A stretch of DNA of 42,782 bases from the NCBI GenBank assembly GCA_016793265.1, contig JAEUHT010000053.1, positions 1 through 42,782 of the forward strand, in the 5' to 3' direction. Under the pieces are notes generated by a model. The model was given only the letters and a program-made list of their open reading frames with translations. It did no database searches and was not told the origin of the DNA. The first letter of the stretch is position 1. Each line of letters begins with the position of its first letter. The stretch is from Planctomycetota bacterium. GTDB taxonomy: Bacteria > Planctomycetota > UBA1135 > UBA2386. This document shows, in pieces, positions 19,782 to 28,308 of this stretch. The translations under genes and the position numbers were made by a program.

Positions 19782-21070
19782 CTCGCCACGGTCTCCAGGT
19801 TGCGTGTGCGTTCGAGCAGCCAGGCCTTCTCCTCGGCACGCGCGAACACGTCCTCCATGCGCACGACGCCGGCCGTCAGCAGGTCCAGCATGCAGCGGTC
19901 GAGCGAGTGGCCGGCGCCGCGCTTCTCGTCGCGCAGCAAGAGGCTGATGTCCGCCAGCTCGCCGCGGCGCACCACCTCGCGCACGACGTCGTCGACGACG
20001 ACGAGCTCGGTGACCGGCACGTTGCCGTTGTGGTCGAGGTCGGGCAGCAGGTGCCGCACGAAGACCACCCGCAGCACGGCGGCCAGCGTCGCCCGCACCC
20101 GCGGCAGCTCGTAGACCGGGTACAGGTTGAGCACGCGCGTCAGCGCGTTGACCGTCGTCGCGGCGTCGATGTAGCCGATGACCAGGCGACCGCCCTCCGC
20201 AGCACGCAGCGCGGTGTCGAACGCCTCGAGGTTGCCGACGTCGCCGACGACCAGCGCGTCCGGGTCCTCGCGCACGACGCTGCGCAGCGCGGCGGCCTGC
20301 TGCGCGGCAGCGTGGCCGAAGCGGCGCTGCACGACCATGGCCCCCGTCGTCGGCAGCTCACACGGTTCGTCGTCGACGAGCACCACGTAGCGGCTCTTGT
20401 CGGCGGCGGCGGCGTGCACGAGCGAGGCCAGCACGGCGGCGCGGCCGATGCCGCGTTCGCCGACCACCAGCACGAGGCCCTTGCCGTGGTTGATGGTGTC
20501 GAGCACCACCTGCGGCACGCCGAGCGAGGCCGGCGTCGGCACCGTCTCCGGCGCGAACGTCAACCGCACGGCGACCCCTTCACACTGCCGGAACGCGAAC
20601 GCCGACCCGTAGCCGATGCCCTCGTTGCGCCACGGCTGCGCCACGAAGCGCTGCTCGGCGAGCGTCTCCAGCACCGACGAGCCCATCGTCTCGCGCAGGA
20701 AGTCCCACACCTCCGGGCCGCTGAGCACCTGGTCGCTGAGCTGCCGCCAGTCGGGGCCGACGCGGATGCGCGCCGACCGCCCTTCGCTGACGACGAGCTC
20801 GCTGGCGCCGTTGGCGCTCGCCGCCGTGAGCAACGACCTGCTCGTCAGGTCCTGGCCGGGCACCTTCGCGCGCGTCTCCTGCACCCGGTGCTTCTGCAGG
20901 TCGAGCAGGCGCGTGAGCGTCGGCTCGTCCATCAGACCCTGTTCGATCAGGATGCGACCGATCGGTCGCGTATTGCCGGTCAGGGTCTGGATCGCCAGAC
21001 AACGTTCGAGCCCTGCTTCGTCGACGATGCCGCCTTCGAGCAGCAGGCTGCCTAGCCTCAGTTCATCCAT
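19778..21070 (-). CDS. PilT-family paralogue with degenerate nucleotide-binding motifs
   Basis: 430 aa. Residues 5-60 form a paired LGSLLLEGGIVDEAGLERC / IGRILIEQGLMDEPTLTRL module, the two-helix-repeat N-domain found on many GspE/PilB/PilT-type proteins. The rest aligns with PilT: the Walker A position reads GERGIGRAAV (204-213), where the invariant lysine and serine are replaced by R210 and A211; Walker B reads DALVVGDVGN (271-280) without the usual GE-RD residues; the His box reads VIGYIDAATT. It therefore should not hydrolyse ATP normally and may be a regulatory or structural partner of the active paralogue it overlaps by 4 bp. The ATG at 21070 is the only methionine adjacent to the conserved N-domain. 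A membrane protein gene lies 70 bp upstream. Confidence 0.82.
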   Translation of the reverse strand: MDELRLGSLLLEGGIVDEAGLERCLAIQTLTGNTRPIGRILIEQGLMDEPTLTRLLDLQKHRVQETRAKVPGQDLTSRSLLTAASANGASELVVSEGRSARIRVGPDWRQLSDQVLSGPEVWDFLRETMGSSVLETLAEQRFVAQPWRNEGIGYGSAFAFRQCEGVAVRLTFAPETVPTPASLGVPQVVLDTINHGKGLVLVVGERGIGRAAVLASLVHAAAADKSRYVVLVDDEPCELPTTGAMVVQRRFGHAAAQQAAALRSVVREDPDALVVGDVGNLEAFDTALRAAEGGRLVIGYIDAATTVNALTRVLNLYPVYELPRVRATLAAVLRVVFVRHLLPDLDHNGNVPVTELVVVDDVVREVVRRGELADISLLLRDEKRGAGHSLDRCMLDLLTAGVVRMEDVFARAEEKAWLLERTRNLETVAR

Positions 21071-21140
21071 GCGCGCCGATGCCTCCGCACCGGCATCATC
21101 GGTCGCATCGGCGGTTCGGCTTGAGCCGGCGGGCGCTGCC

Positions 21141-21683
21141 TCAGGGCAGCCGCGCCAAGGCCGCCCCCGCCAGCTCCTTGGGCAGGGCCAACCCGCAGAG
21201 CCGCGCCTGGTTCTGCACCTGCGACCACCGCGTCCGGGCCAGTTGCCGATCGCCATCGCCCTCGGCCCGCAGCGCGGCGGCGAGATTGCCCAGCAGCGGC
21301 TCCCCCAGGTCGAGGAACTCGGCCTCCGGCGGCGCCGGGAACCGGGTCGGCACCGGCGGCCCGCCGAGAACTTGCAGGGCCTGCTCGAAGCGAGGCCGAT
21401 CGCCGAGGGCGACCGCCGCCAGCATGCCGGCCCACTGCTCGCGCACGGACGCACTCGCCGGCCCCAGCTCACTCAGGTAGGCGAGATACCGTTCGCGTTC
21501 TGGGCGATCGAGATCGCCGTCGGCCAGCTCGACCATGGCCTCGCCGAGGCTCGGCAAGGCGTCGCGGCGCCACCAGGCGACCGCGTCGAAACCGAACACC
21601 AGCACCAGGAACACGACCAGCGCCGGGGTGAACACCCGCTCGCGGCGAGGTGCAGGAAGTGTCGTCGTGCCGGGGTCGCCCAT
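21141..21683 (-). CDS. Membrane-anchored protein of unknown function upstream of the PilT-like pair
   Basis: 180 aa. A short charged N-terminus (GDPGTTTLPAPRRER) is followed by one membrane helix (about residues 19-37, FTPALVVFLVLVFGFDAVAWW) and a helical, TPR-like extracytoplasmic part with ALGDRPRFEQALQVLGG and LGNLAAALRAEGDGDRQLARTRW. I do not recognise a named family. The start ATG at 21683 was preferred to the open frame further upstream because it gives a compact N-terminus before the helix. It is the first gene of a likely minus-strand operon (70 bp, then two overlapping PilT-like genes), so a role in pilus or secretion function is possible by context only. Confidence 0.65.
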   Translation of the reverse strand: MGDPGTTTLPAPRRERVFTPALVVFLVLVFGFDAVAWWRRDALPSLGEAMVELADGDLDRPERERYLAYLSELGPASASVREQWAGMLAAVALGDRPRFEQALQVLGGPPVPTRFPAPPEAEFLDLGEPLLGNLAAALRAEGDGDRQLARTRWSQVQNQARLCGLALPKELAGAALARLP

Positions 21684-21787
21684 CACACCGACAGTCTGGC
21701 CCCGGCGCCGACAGCGGGCAACTACACTCCGTCGAGCCCCCACGCGCCGCCCGCCCAGGAGCTTGCTGGGCTTTGCCCTTCCTGGGG

Positions 21788-21816
21788 CTTCCGAGGCCAC
21801 GGAAACGTGCTACTGT
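21788..21816 (+). promoter_or_regulatory. Candidate promoter upstream of the basic-tailed protein
   Basis: CTTCCG (21788-21793), 17 bp, TACTGT (21811-21816) followed by GCCCGC, similar to the other -10 regions in the window. It would give a leader of about 115 bases to the gene at 21939. Tentative. Confidence 0.25.
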
Positions 21817-21938
21817 GCCCGCTCAACCATTGGCGGTGCCTGCAGCCCTGAGGTCGTCCAGGCGACAGTTCGTGTCCGAGCTGACCCGACGCCCTTACGC
21901 AACGACGTACGACGCAGCCTCCGCCTCCAAGATCTGCC

Positions 21939-22556
21939 ATGGCATCGAAACCGAAGACCGCCACCAAGAAGGCCAAGCCCAAGCTGCGCACCGCCAAGAC
22001 CGAGACCAAGTCGGAGACCAAGACCGAAGCCCGCAAGCCGGCGCGCAAGGCCGCTGCCACCGCCGCGACCGTCGCCCCGCCGGCGCGCCCGCGCGCGGCA
22101 GCTCCGACCGGCCGGCGGCCGCACTCGGACGAAGACGATGTGCTGATGGCGACCGGCGGTGGTGGCGCCGGATTTGGTCGCTGCGGCGGTCGCTTGTTGT
22201 CGAGCCGGCTCGAACAGCAGCTCTGCAACCGGCTCGGCATCGCCGGCGTCGTGCACACGCACAACCCGCGGCACTACGAGATCCGCTTCGAGAACGGTTC
22301 GGTCGCGGCCTACGCGCCGATGGTTGTGCTGCGCGGCCGCGGCCGCGAGGGCAAGGGCGTCGTCATCGAGGCCGTCGAGGATCCGAACGCCGCGATCCTG
22401 CGCAAGATCGTCGCCTTCCGCGCCCAGTACGGTCAGGAGTTCTACGTGATCCTGGTCGCGCCCGATGACGTGCTGGACCAGGTGCCGCTGGCCTCCTTCG
22501 ACGAGTCCTGCTCGTCGACCAACGTCAATACCCTGATCGCGCGCCTCGCCGAGTGA
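21939..22556 (+). CDS. Protein with histone H1-like Lys/Ala tail and a conserved C-terminal domain
   Basis: 205 aa. Residues 1-60 are Lys/Ala/Thr-rich with (T)ETKSETK and ARKPARKAAATAA phrases, like bacterial histone H1-like tails, suggesting nucleic-acid binding. Residues 85-205 form a separate domain: LSSRLEQQLCNRLGI, EIRFENGSVAAYAPMVV, GKGVVIEAVE and RKIVAFRAQYGQEFYVILVAPDD. This order resembles the core of PD-(D/E)XK nuclease folds (YxPDF, then VVIExK), but the acidic and lysine residues are absent (YAPMV, IEAV), so it would be catalytically dead. That fold assignment is inference from pattern only. It lies upstream of giant GreA on the same strand, a context of transcription or nucleoid function. 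Confidence 0.7.
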   Translation: MASKPKTATKKAKPKLRTAKTETKSETKTEARKPARKAAATAATVAPPARPRAAAPTGRRPHSDEDDVLMATGGGGAGFGRCGGRLLSSRLEQQLCNRLGIAGVVHTHNPRHYEIRFENGSVAAYAPMVVLRGRGREGKGVVIEAVEDPNAAILRKIVAFRAQYGQEFYVILVAPDDVLDQVPLASFDESCSSTNVNTLIARLAE

Positions 22557-22662
22557 GCGGACCGCCCCGCGCCGGGGGGCCCGGGCGGGATCGGCGGCGC
22601 CGGCAGATCCGGTGCCAGCAACGCGCCGCGCGGGCCAAGGTCCGCCCTGGCCCAAACGAAGG

Positions 22663-22691
22663 TTGGCATGAGCCGGCCGCGGCAGTATCGT
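22663..22691 (+). promoter_or_regulatory. Promoter of the giant greA gene
   Basis: TTGGCA (22663-22668), 17 bp, TATCGT (22686-22691): the best sigma-70-like match in the window. Predicted transcription start is about 22698. This rules against the GTG at 22690 as start of the greA frame and favours the TTG at 22738. Confidence 0.5.
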
Positions 22692-22737
22692 GCCTCGCCC
22701 TTTTCATGCTCTGCCTCGAACCAACCGGGTCACGAAG

Positions 22738-24918
22738 TTGACGCAAGATCTCGTTCATCTCGCGCGTTCCCAGCAGCTCGACTCCCTCGAACAGGCGTGG
22801 GGTCAGGCGACCCAGGCCCCCCAACCCGACCACACCGACCGCTACGCCACGGTCATCGACCTGCTGTGCGAGCGGGACATGGCGAGCCGAGCCCTCGGCA
22901 TGGCCACCGCGATGGTCGAGTCGCTGGCCACCCGGGGCCAGACGCAGGCCGCGCTGGAGCTCGGCTTCCGCGTCATGCGCCGCAGCGCGCACAACGACGC
23001 GCTGGCGAAGACGATCGTCGATCTGATCGACAAGCGCTATGGCGACCAGGAGTGGCTGCCGCCGCTCAAGACCCGCAGCGGCCTCGTCGCCGCGGTCACC
23101 GTCAACAACATCCTCGAGTTCGACCGACTGCGCCGCTACACGCAGGGCTTCGTCGTCTACCACGGCGCCGGCTGGGGCGAGGGCACGATCGAGGGCTTCG
23201 CCGCCGCCAACCAGGAAGTCACCGTGCGGTTCGCCAGTGGCCGCACCGAGACGTTCCCGCTCGACACGCTGCTGACGAGCTTCAAGTCGCTCGACCCGAA
23301 CGACCTGCGCGCGATGAAGCTGCAGCGCATGGAGCAGCTGCAGAAGGAGGCCGAAGACGATCCCAGCGCGCTGATCCGGCGCACGGCCGGCCTCTACCGC
23401 GGCACCATCACCAGCCAGCAGCTCAAGAACGAGCTGTCGCCGTCGGTGGTCAGCACCAAGGATTGGAACGGCTTCTGGAAGCGGGCCAAGACCGCCGCCG
23501 CGCGCGACCCCTGGCTCAAGGTCGAGGGGTCGGCGACGCGGCCGACGTTCGTGCTGCGCAACAAGCCGGTCAGCCTCGTCGAGGAGGCGTCGGTCGCGCT
23601 GACCCACGCCAATGACTTCGGCCAGCGCATCGGCGTGCTGCGCGACTACCTGGCGCGCTCCGAGGACCCGGAGATGCGCAACCAGATCCTCGACCTCGCC
23701 AGCAAGACCGTCGAGCAGGCGATCGAGGAGAAGAAGGCGTCGCACGCGCACATCCTCGACGGCATCCTGTTCCTCGAAGAGCACGGCTTCCGCGCCTCGA
23801 TCCCGGCGGCGCAGGAAGTGCGCGCGCTGCTGGTCAAGGACGACGGCTCGCTGCGCCCGACAGCGATCGACCGCCTCGCCACCCAGGCCTCGCGCGAACA
23901 CGCCATCGAGCTGCTGCCGCAGGCGCTCGGCGAGAACTGGTGCGACCAGTGCATCGTCACGCTGACCGAGTGGCCCAACTCGGTGCTCGAGAAGCTCGTC
24001 GACCGCATCAACCTCGCCGGCAACGGCGGCCAGTGCCTCGCGGTGTGGGAGAAGATCGCGCCGTATCCGCGCCGCTTCCCGCTGCTGACCTACCTGCTCG
24101 GCAAGCAGTTCTGCGACGGCCTGTTCGAGGGCATGGAGAACGCGCCGACGGCGATGGCGATGGGCCGTGTGTTGCTGCACCTCGGCCGCATCCTCAACGA
24201 GGACCGCAAGAAGAACCTGCTGCACAGCCGCATCCTCGGCCGCCTGACCAGCCTGCTGACCGGCAAGCGCGGCCTCTTGCACCGCGCCCTCGATGGCATC
24301 AGCCGCGAGGACCTGCAGACCTACCTCGGCATCCTCGGCCGCTCGGGCGACGACTTCCCGCAGGACATCGTCGACCTGATCGACCGCAAGGTCATCGACG
24401 ACTACCCCGAGTTGCTCGCCAAGCCGGAGCTGCCGTTCTGGGAGAAGGACCACATCTTCACCACGCGCGAAGGCCTGCGCCGCATCAAGGACGACTACCG
24501 CTTGCTCGTCGAAGAGAAGATCCCGGCCAACTCCAAGGCGATCGGCGCCGCCGCAGCGCTCGGCGACCTCAGCGAGAACAGCGAGTGGGAGTCGGCGATG
24601 GAGGAGCAGCGCAACCTCACCGGCCGCGCCCAGGACATGGACCAGCAGATCCGCAGCGCGCGCCTGATCGAGGACCAGGATGTGCCCGAGGACCGGGTCG
24701 CGCCGGGCACCAAGGTCACGCTGGTCGACACCGCCACCCAGGCCAAGGTCACCTACAAGGTGCTCGGTCCGTGGGACATCGTCGACGACCACACGATCAA
24801 CTACCTGGCGCCGATGGCCCAGGGCCTGCTCGGCAAGCAGGTCGGCGAACTCGCGGCGATGCCGGGACAGCACGGCGCCAGCGAAGTGCGCATCGAAGCG
24901 ATCGAACGCCTGGTGTGA
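22738..24918 (+). CDS. greA: Giant GreA-type transcription elongation factor
   Basis: About 726 aa from TTG 22738; a GTG at 22690 would add 16 residues but falls in the -10 box of a good promoter. The last 160 residues are a complete GreA: a coiled coil carrying the acidic tip GDLSENSEW, then KEEQ-like EEQRNL and the C-terminal globular domain (VAPGTKVTLVD, ending GASEVRIEAIERL). The tip acidic residues let Gre factors trigger transcript cleavage in backtracked RNA polymerase. The N-terminal 560 residues are helical, with a small beta domain near 125-185 (GFVVYHGAGWGEGTIEGF, VTVRFASGRTETFPLDTL) resembling Tudor/CarD-like modules. Large GreA proteins of similar length occur in Chlamydia, consistent with a PVC-superphylum host. 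The next gene begins 4 bp after the stop. Confidence 0.88.
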   Translation: MTQDLVHLARSQQLDSLEQAWGQATQAPQPDHTDRYATVIDLLCERDMASRALGMATAMVESLATRGQTQAALELGFRVMRRSAHNDALAKTIVDLIDKRYGDQEWLPPLKTRSGLVAAVTVNNILEFDRLRRYTQGFVVYHGAGWGEGTIEGFAAANQEVTVRFASGRTETFPLDTLLTSFKSLDPNDLRAMKLQRMEQLQKEAEDDPSALIRRTAGLYRGTITSQQLKNELSPSVVSTKDWNGFWKRAKTAAARDPWLKVEGSATRPTFVLRNKPVSLVEEASVALTHANDFGQRIGVLRDYLARSEDPEMRNQILDLASKTVEQAIEEKKASHAHILDGILFLEEHGFRASIPAAQEVRALLVKDDGSLRPTAIDRLATQASREHAIELLPQALGENWCDQCIVTLTEWPNSVLEKLVDRINLAGNGGQCLAVWEKIAPYPRRFPLLTYLLGKQFCDGLFEGMENAPTAMAMGRVLLHLGRILNEDRKKNLLHSRILGRLTSLLTGKRGLLHRALDGISREDLQTYLGILGRSGDDFPQDIVDLIDRKVIDDYPELLAKPELPFWEKDHIFTTREGLRRIKDDYRLLVEEKIPANSKAIGAAAALGDLSENSEWESAMEEQRNLTGRAQDMDQQIRSARLIEDQDVPEDRVAPGTKVTLVDTATQAKVTYKVLGPWDIVDDHTINYLAPMAQGLLGKQVGELAAMPGQHGASEVRIEAIERLV

Positions 24919-24922
24919 CGAC

Positions 24923-25636
24923 GTGAGCGACGGCCTGCGGCCCTGGCGACTGGAACTCGGCGACGGCGAATTCCTGGTCGGCGACGAGCTCGCAGGCGAC
25001 GGCCCGGCCTACGTGTTCGTGCACGGCCTCGGCGCCGTGCGGGCCGGCGAGAAGAGCGGCCTCTTGGTGGCACACGCGGCGCGGCGTGGCCGGCGCTGCC
25101 TGCGCTTCGACCTGCGCGGCCACGGCGAGTCGTCGGGCCAGCTCGGTCGGGTCGCCATCTCACAGATCATCGCCGACGTCGTGCGCACGCTCGAACAAAC
25201 CGGCCCGGCGGTCGTGATCGGTTCGAGCCTCGGCGGCCTGCTCGGCGCCTATGCCGCCGTCGCCCGACCCGAACTCGTGCGCGGCCTCGCCCTGCTCGCA
25301 CCGGCGCTCGGCCTGCTCGCCACCATCCCGCATCGCCTCGACCAGGCGGGCCGCATGTGGACCAGCACCGGCGTCGGCTTCTATGTCGAGCCGGCCGTCA
25401 TCGCCGACGCCGAGGCGCTCGAAGAGGCCACCCTGCCGCAGCGGCTGCAGGTGCCGACGCTGGTCGTACACGGCACGGCCGACGACATCATCCCGCACCG
25501 CCAGAGCGAACGCTTCTTCGCGGCCCTCACCACTCCGCGGAAGCACCTCTGGATCGTGCCCGGCGGCGACCACCGGCTGAATCCGGTGGCGGCCGAGGTC
25601 TACCGGCGCATCGACGAACTCGTGGACCTTCGGTGA
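24923..25636 (+). CDS. Alpha/beta hydrolase
   Basis: 237 aa from the GTG at 24923. The oxyanion-hole motif HGLG (about residue 34), nucleophile serine in GSSLGG (about 94-99), the acid in HGTADDIIP and the histidine in GGDHRL form a complete alpha/beta-hydrolase triad. The DLRGHGESSG phrase is typical of small esterase/acyltransferase-like members such as YqiA- or serine aminopeptidase-like hydrolases. Substrate unknown. The gene starts 4 bp after greA and its stop overlaps or nearly abuts the following TPR gene (GTGA at 25633), suggesting one transcript. Start choice: there is no ATG; the GTG gives a normal N-terminus with a first beta strand (WRLELGDGEFLV). Confidence 0.85.
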   Translation: MSDGLRPWRLELGDGEFLVGDELAGDGPAYVFVHGLGAVRAGEKSGLLVAHAARRGRRCLRFDLRGHGESSGQLGRVAISQIIADVVRTLEQTGPAVVIGSSLGGLLGAYAAVARPELVRGLALLAPALGLLATIPHRLDQAGRMWTSTGVGFYVEPAVIADAEALEEATLPQRLQVPTLVVHGTADDIIPHRQSERFFAALTTPRKHLWIVPGGDHRLNPVAAEVYRRIDELVDLR

Positions 25637-25674
25637 TTGCGACGCCGGTCGCGCGGCGCCACACTCCATCGCCC

Positions 25675-26280
25675 GTGTCCGAGATCCCTTTGCCGCTGCG
25701 CCGCCTCGCCGACCAGATCGACGGCTGGCTCGAGCTCCGCTGCCCCGAGAAGGCGCTCGAGTTGATCGGCCCGTTGCTGGCCGATCCGGCCGCACGCGCC
25801 GCCGGCCTGACCATGCGCATCCGCGCCGTGATCCGCCAGGGTGACTACCGCGCCGCCCTGCAGGACCTCGGTGAGCTGCGCATGACGCAGGCCGCCGGCG
25901 ACTGGGTCGAGCTGACCGAGGCGTGGTGCCGCAAGCGCACCGGGGAACTGCCGCTGGCGATCGCGTGCTGCGAACGGCTGCTGGCCGGGAACCACAAGAG
26001 CGACGTCGGCCACTTCAACCTCGCCTGCTACCTGGCCCTGTCCGGCGCCACCGACCGCGCCATCGACGAACTCAGCCTCGCCTGCGGTCTCGACCCCGGC
26101 CTGCGCGACCTCGCCCGCGACGAACCGGACTTCGACCTGCTGCGCAACGACCCGCGCTTCCGCCAACTGCTGCGCGTGGCCCACCCCGACGACGCCGCAG
26201 CGACCCTCGCGGACTTCGACGACGACCTCGAGGACGACGACCCGGCCGAGGACGCCGGCCCGGACCCGCGCCGCAACTGA
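25675..26280 (+). CDS. TPR-like repeat protein
   Basis: 201 aa from GTG 25675; a GTG at 25633 overlapping the hydrolase stop (GTGA) is the alternative and would add 14 residues. The protein is built of helix pairs: ADQIDGWLELRCPEKALELIG, GDYRAALQDLGEL, TGELPLAIACCERLL, HFNLACYLALSGATDRAIDE, and it closes with a block containing LARDEPDFDLLRNDPRFRQLL, a known ending in bacterial TPR proteins. The last 30 residues are very acidic (DDDLEDDDPAEDAG). Probably a scaffold in the cytoplasm; no signal peptide. It is likely co-transcribed with greA and the hydrolase. The following 116 bp to moxR contain no gene. Confidence 0.75.
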   Translation: MSEIPLPLRRLADQIDGWLELRCPEKALELIGPLLADPAARAAGLTMRIRAVIRQGDYRAALQDLGELRMTQAAGDWVELTEAWCRKRTGELPLAIACCERLLAGNHKSDVGHFNLACYLALSGATDRAIDELSLACGLDPGLRDLARDEPDFDLLRNDPRFRQLLRVAHPDDAAATLADFDDDLEDDDPAEDAGPDPRRN

Positions 26281-26396
26281 GCAGCAGCGCGGCGATCCGA
26301 CGCCGCCGTGTGGTGGCACGGCGGCGATGCCACCGGGCAGAGCGGTGCCGACCTCAGGCCGCGCGGCTCCTGGCCGAAGAGGACCCGGGAAACCCC

Positions 26397-27332
26397 TTGG
26401 CCACCACCCGCTCCATCGATGCCAGCGCGTTCCGCGCCGCGCTGCTCCAGAACCTCGCCCGTGTGGTGTCGCTGCCGGCCCACGTCATCGACCCCGTCGT
26501 CTGCGCCGTGGTCGCCGGCGGCCACGTGCTGCTCGAGGGCATTCCCGGCATCGGCAAGACCCTGCTGGCGCGCACGCTGGCGATGAGCATCGACGGCCAG
26601 TTCCGCCGCATCCAGTTCACCAACGACCTGATGCCGAGCGACGTCGTCGGCACCGCGGTGTGGCGCCCGGACACCGGCCGCTTCGCCTTCGTGCGCGGCC
26701 CGCTGTTCGCCAACTTCGTGCTCGCCGACGAGATCAACCGCACCAGTCCGCGCACGCTGTCGTGCCTGTTGGAGGCCATGGAGAACGGCCGCGTGTCGGT
26801 CGAAGGCCGCACGGTCGAACTCGGCCAGCCGTTCGTCGTGCTGGCGACGCGCAACCCGATCGAGTTCCAGGGCACCTACCCGGTGCCCGAGGCCGCGCTC
26901 GACCGCTTCCTCGTGCGGGTCGAGCTCGACTACCCGGCGCCGGACGCGGAGCTCGCGCTCTACATGGGCCACGACGCCGAAGCGCGGCTCGCCGAGATCC
27001 AGCCGGTGACGACCTGCCAGGAGCTGCTGGCGCTGCGCGCGGCGGCGGCGGCGGTGCACGTCGGCGCGCCGGCCGCCGAGTACGCCTACCGCGTCGTGCA
27101 GGCGACCCGAACGCACGCCGAGGTGCAGCTCGGCGCCAGTCCACGCGCGGCGCTGGCCTGGCTCTCGCTGGCCCGCGCCCGGGCGCTGCTCGACGGCCGC
27201 GACTACGTGCTGCCCGACGACCTCAAGGTGCTCGCGCTGCCGGCGCTGGCGCACCGTGTGTTCCTGCAGGACGGCGGCTCCTCGGCGCCGTTCGTGCAGG
27301 CCGCCGTGCAAGCCACCGCCGTGCCGTTGTGA
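26397..27332 (+). CDS. MoxR-type AAA+ ATPase
   Basis: About 311 aa. Walker A EGIPGIGKT (47-55), Walker B FVLADEIN, a sensor-1 stretch LATRNPIEFQGTYPVPEAALDRF that is diagnostic for MoxR, and the C-terminal lid domain. MoxR ATPases act as chaperones that assemble or activate substrate proteins, generally those encoded beside them with DUF58 or VWA domains. Start: the frame has no ATG near the conserved region; TTG at 26397 gives about 48 residues before Walker A, the usual length, and GAGGA lies 12 bp upstream. A GTG pair near 26310 is an alternative. It leads a plus-strand operon with DUF58, transglutaminase and S41-like genes, a combination conserved in many bacteria. Confidence 0.9.
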   Translation: MATTRSIDASAFRAALLQNLARVVSLPAHVIDPVVCAVVAGGHVLLEGIPGIGKTLLARTLAMSIDGQFRRIQFTNDLMPSDVVGTAVWRPDTGRFAFVRGPLFANFVLADEINRTSPRTLSCLLEAMENGRVSVEGRTVELGQPFVVLATRNPIEFQGTYPVPEAALDRFLVRVELDYPAPDAELALYMGHDAEARLAEIQPVTTCQELLALRAAAAAVHVGAPAAEYAYRVVQATRTHAEVQLGASPRAALAWLSLARARALLDGRDYVLPDDLKVLALPALAHRVFLQDGGSSAPFVQAAVQATAVPL

Positions 27333-27339
27333 GGTGACC

Positions 27340-28308
27340 GTGCGAGTGCGCCTGCGCCCAACCCAGCTCGGCGCCAAAGGGCTGCTGCTGCTGCTGGCGC
27401 TGATCGCCGCGTTCCTGGCCACCAACTACAACAACCTGTTCTTCCTGCTGATCGTGTTCTGCACCACCGTCGGCGGGCTGGGCCTGTGCTGGACGTGGGG
27501 CAACCTGCGCGGCGTCACGCTGCTGCGGCTCGACGCGCCACCGGGCCCCGCCGGCGAAGCCCGCGCCCTCGGCCTCGAGCTCGGCGGCAGGCGGCCCCGC
27601 GCGGTGTCGGTGGCGCTGCTCGTCGACGGTGAGGTCGTCGAGGTCGGCGACCGCCTCGGCTTCGGCAGCGCGGAGCCGGCGCCGCTGCTGCCGCCGCGGC
27701 CGCGGGCCCTGGCGCAGATCACCGCCGTGCGCCTGACCTCACGCTTCCCGTTCGGCCTGTTCCGCGCCCGCCTCGACCTGCCGGTGGCCGCCGAACTGGT
27801 CACCCACCCGGCGCCGGCGGCCAACCACCACGGCCACCGCCGGGCGGCCCACACCGCCACCGACGACGACGACGGCGACCAGCCCTTGCCGCAGGGCCGG
27901 CGCGGCAGCGCGGTCGCCGGCTTGCGCCCGTTCCGCAGCGGCGACTCGTTCGGCGACATGCACTGGAAGGCCACCGCGCGCCGCGGCGTGCCGATCGTGC
28001 GCGAGCGTGAACCCGAAGGCGACCTGCGTTGCGACCTCGTGCTCGACCGTCGCTGCCCCGAGCAGCGCTTCGAACGTGCGCTGTCGCGGCTCATGCGCGA
28101 CCTGGCCGCGCTGCGCGGCAGCGGCCGGTCGCTGGTGGTGCACAGCCAGGGTGGCGGCTTCGTCGCCCGCGACGACCGCAAGAGCGAGCTCGCGGCGCAA
28201 CGATGGCTGGCGGCCACGACGTCGTTGCCCGCGGCGGCGGCACCGCCGCCCCACGTGTCCGGCGCCGAGCGGCTGCCGCGCAGCGGCCATGGAGGGCGCC
28301 ATGGCTGA
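27340..28308 (+). CDS. DUF58 domain-containing membrane protein
   Basis: About 322 aa. Two membrane helices near the N-terminus (about residues 14-50, LLLLLALIAAFLATNY then NNLFFLLIVFCTTVGG), a beta-rich middle part with FPFGLFRARLDL, then the DUF58 signature LRPFRSGDSFGDMHWKATARRG and VREREPEGD (about 205-240). DUF58 proteins are standard partners of MoxR ATPases and probably carry a vWA-like fold. Start is uncertain among GTG codons at 27334, 27340 and 27346; GAGGTG at 27331-27336 could serve as ribosome site, best for 27346. It follows moxR by 1-13 bp and overlaps the transglutaminase start by 8 bp. Confidence 0.88.
   Translation: MRVRLRPTQLGAKGLLLLLALIAAFLATNYNNLFFLLIVFCTTVGGLGLCWTWGNLRGVTLLRLDAPPGPAGEARALGLELGGRRPRAVSVALLVDGEVVEVGDRLGFGSAEPAPLLPPRPRALAQITAVRLTSRFPFGLFRARLDLPVAAELVTHPAPAANHHGHRRAAHTATDDDDGDQPLPQGRRGSAVAGLRPFRSGDSFGDMHWKATARRGVPIVREREPEGDLRCDLVLDRRCPEQRFERALSRLMRDLAALRGSGRSLVVHSQGGGFVARDDRKSELAAQRWLAATTSLPAAAAPPPHVSGAERLPRSGHGGRHG

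Noticed and set aside
22690..22737. GTG 22690 as the start of giant GreA
   Set aside because: It overlaps the -10 box (22686-22691) of the best promoter in the window; TTG 22738 fits a leader of about 40 bases. Not excluded if the promoter is not used.
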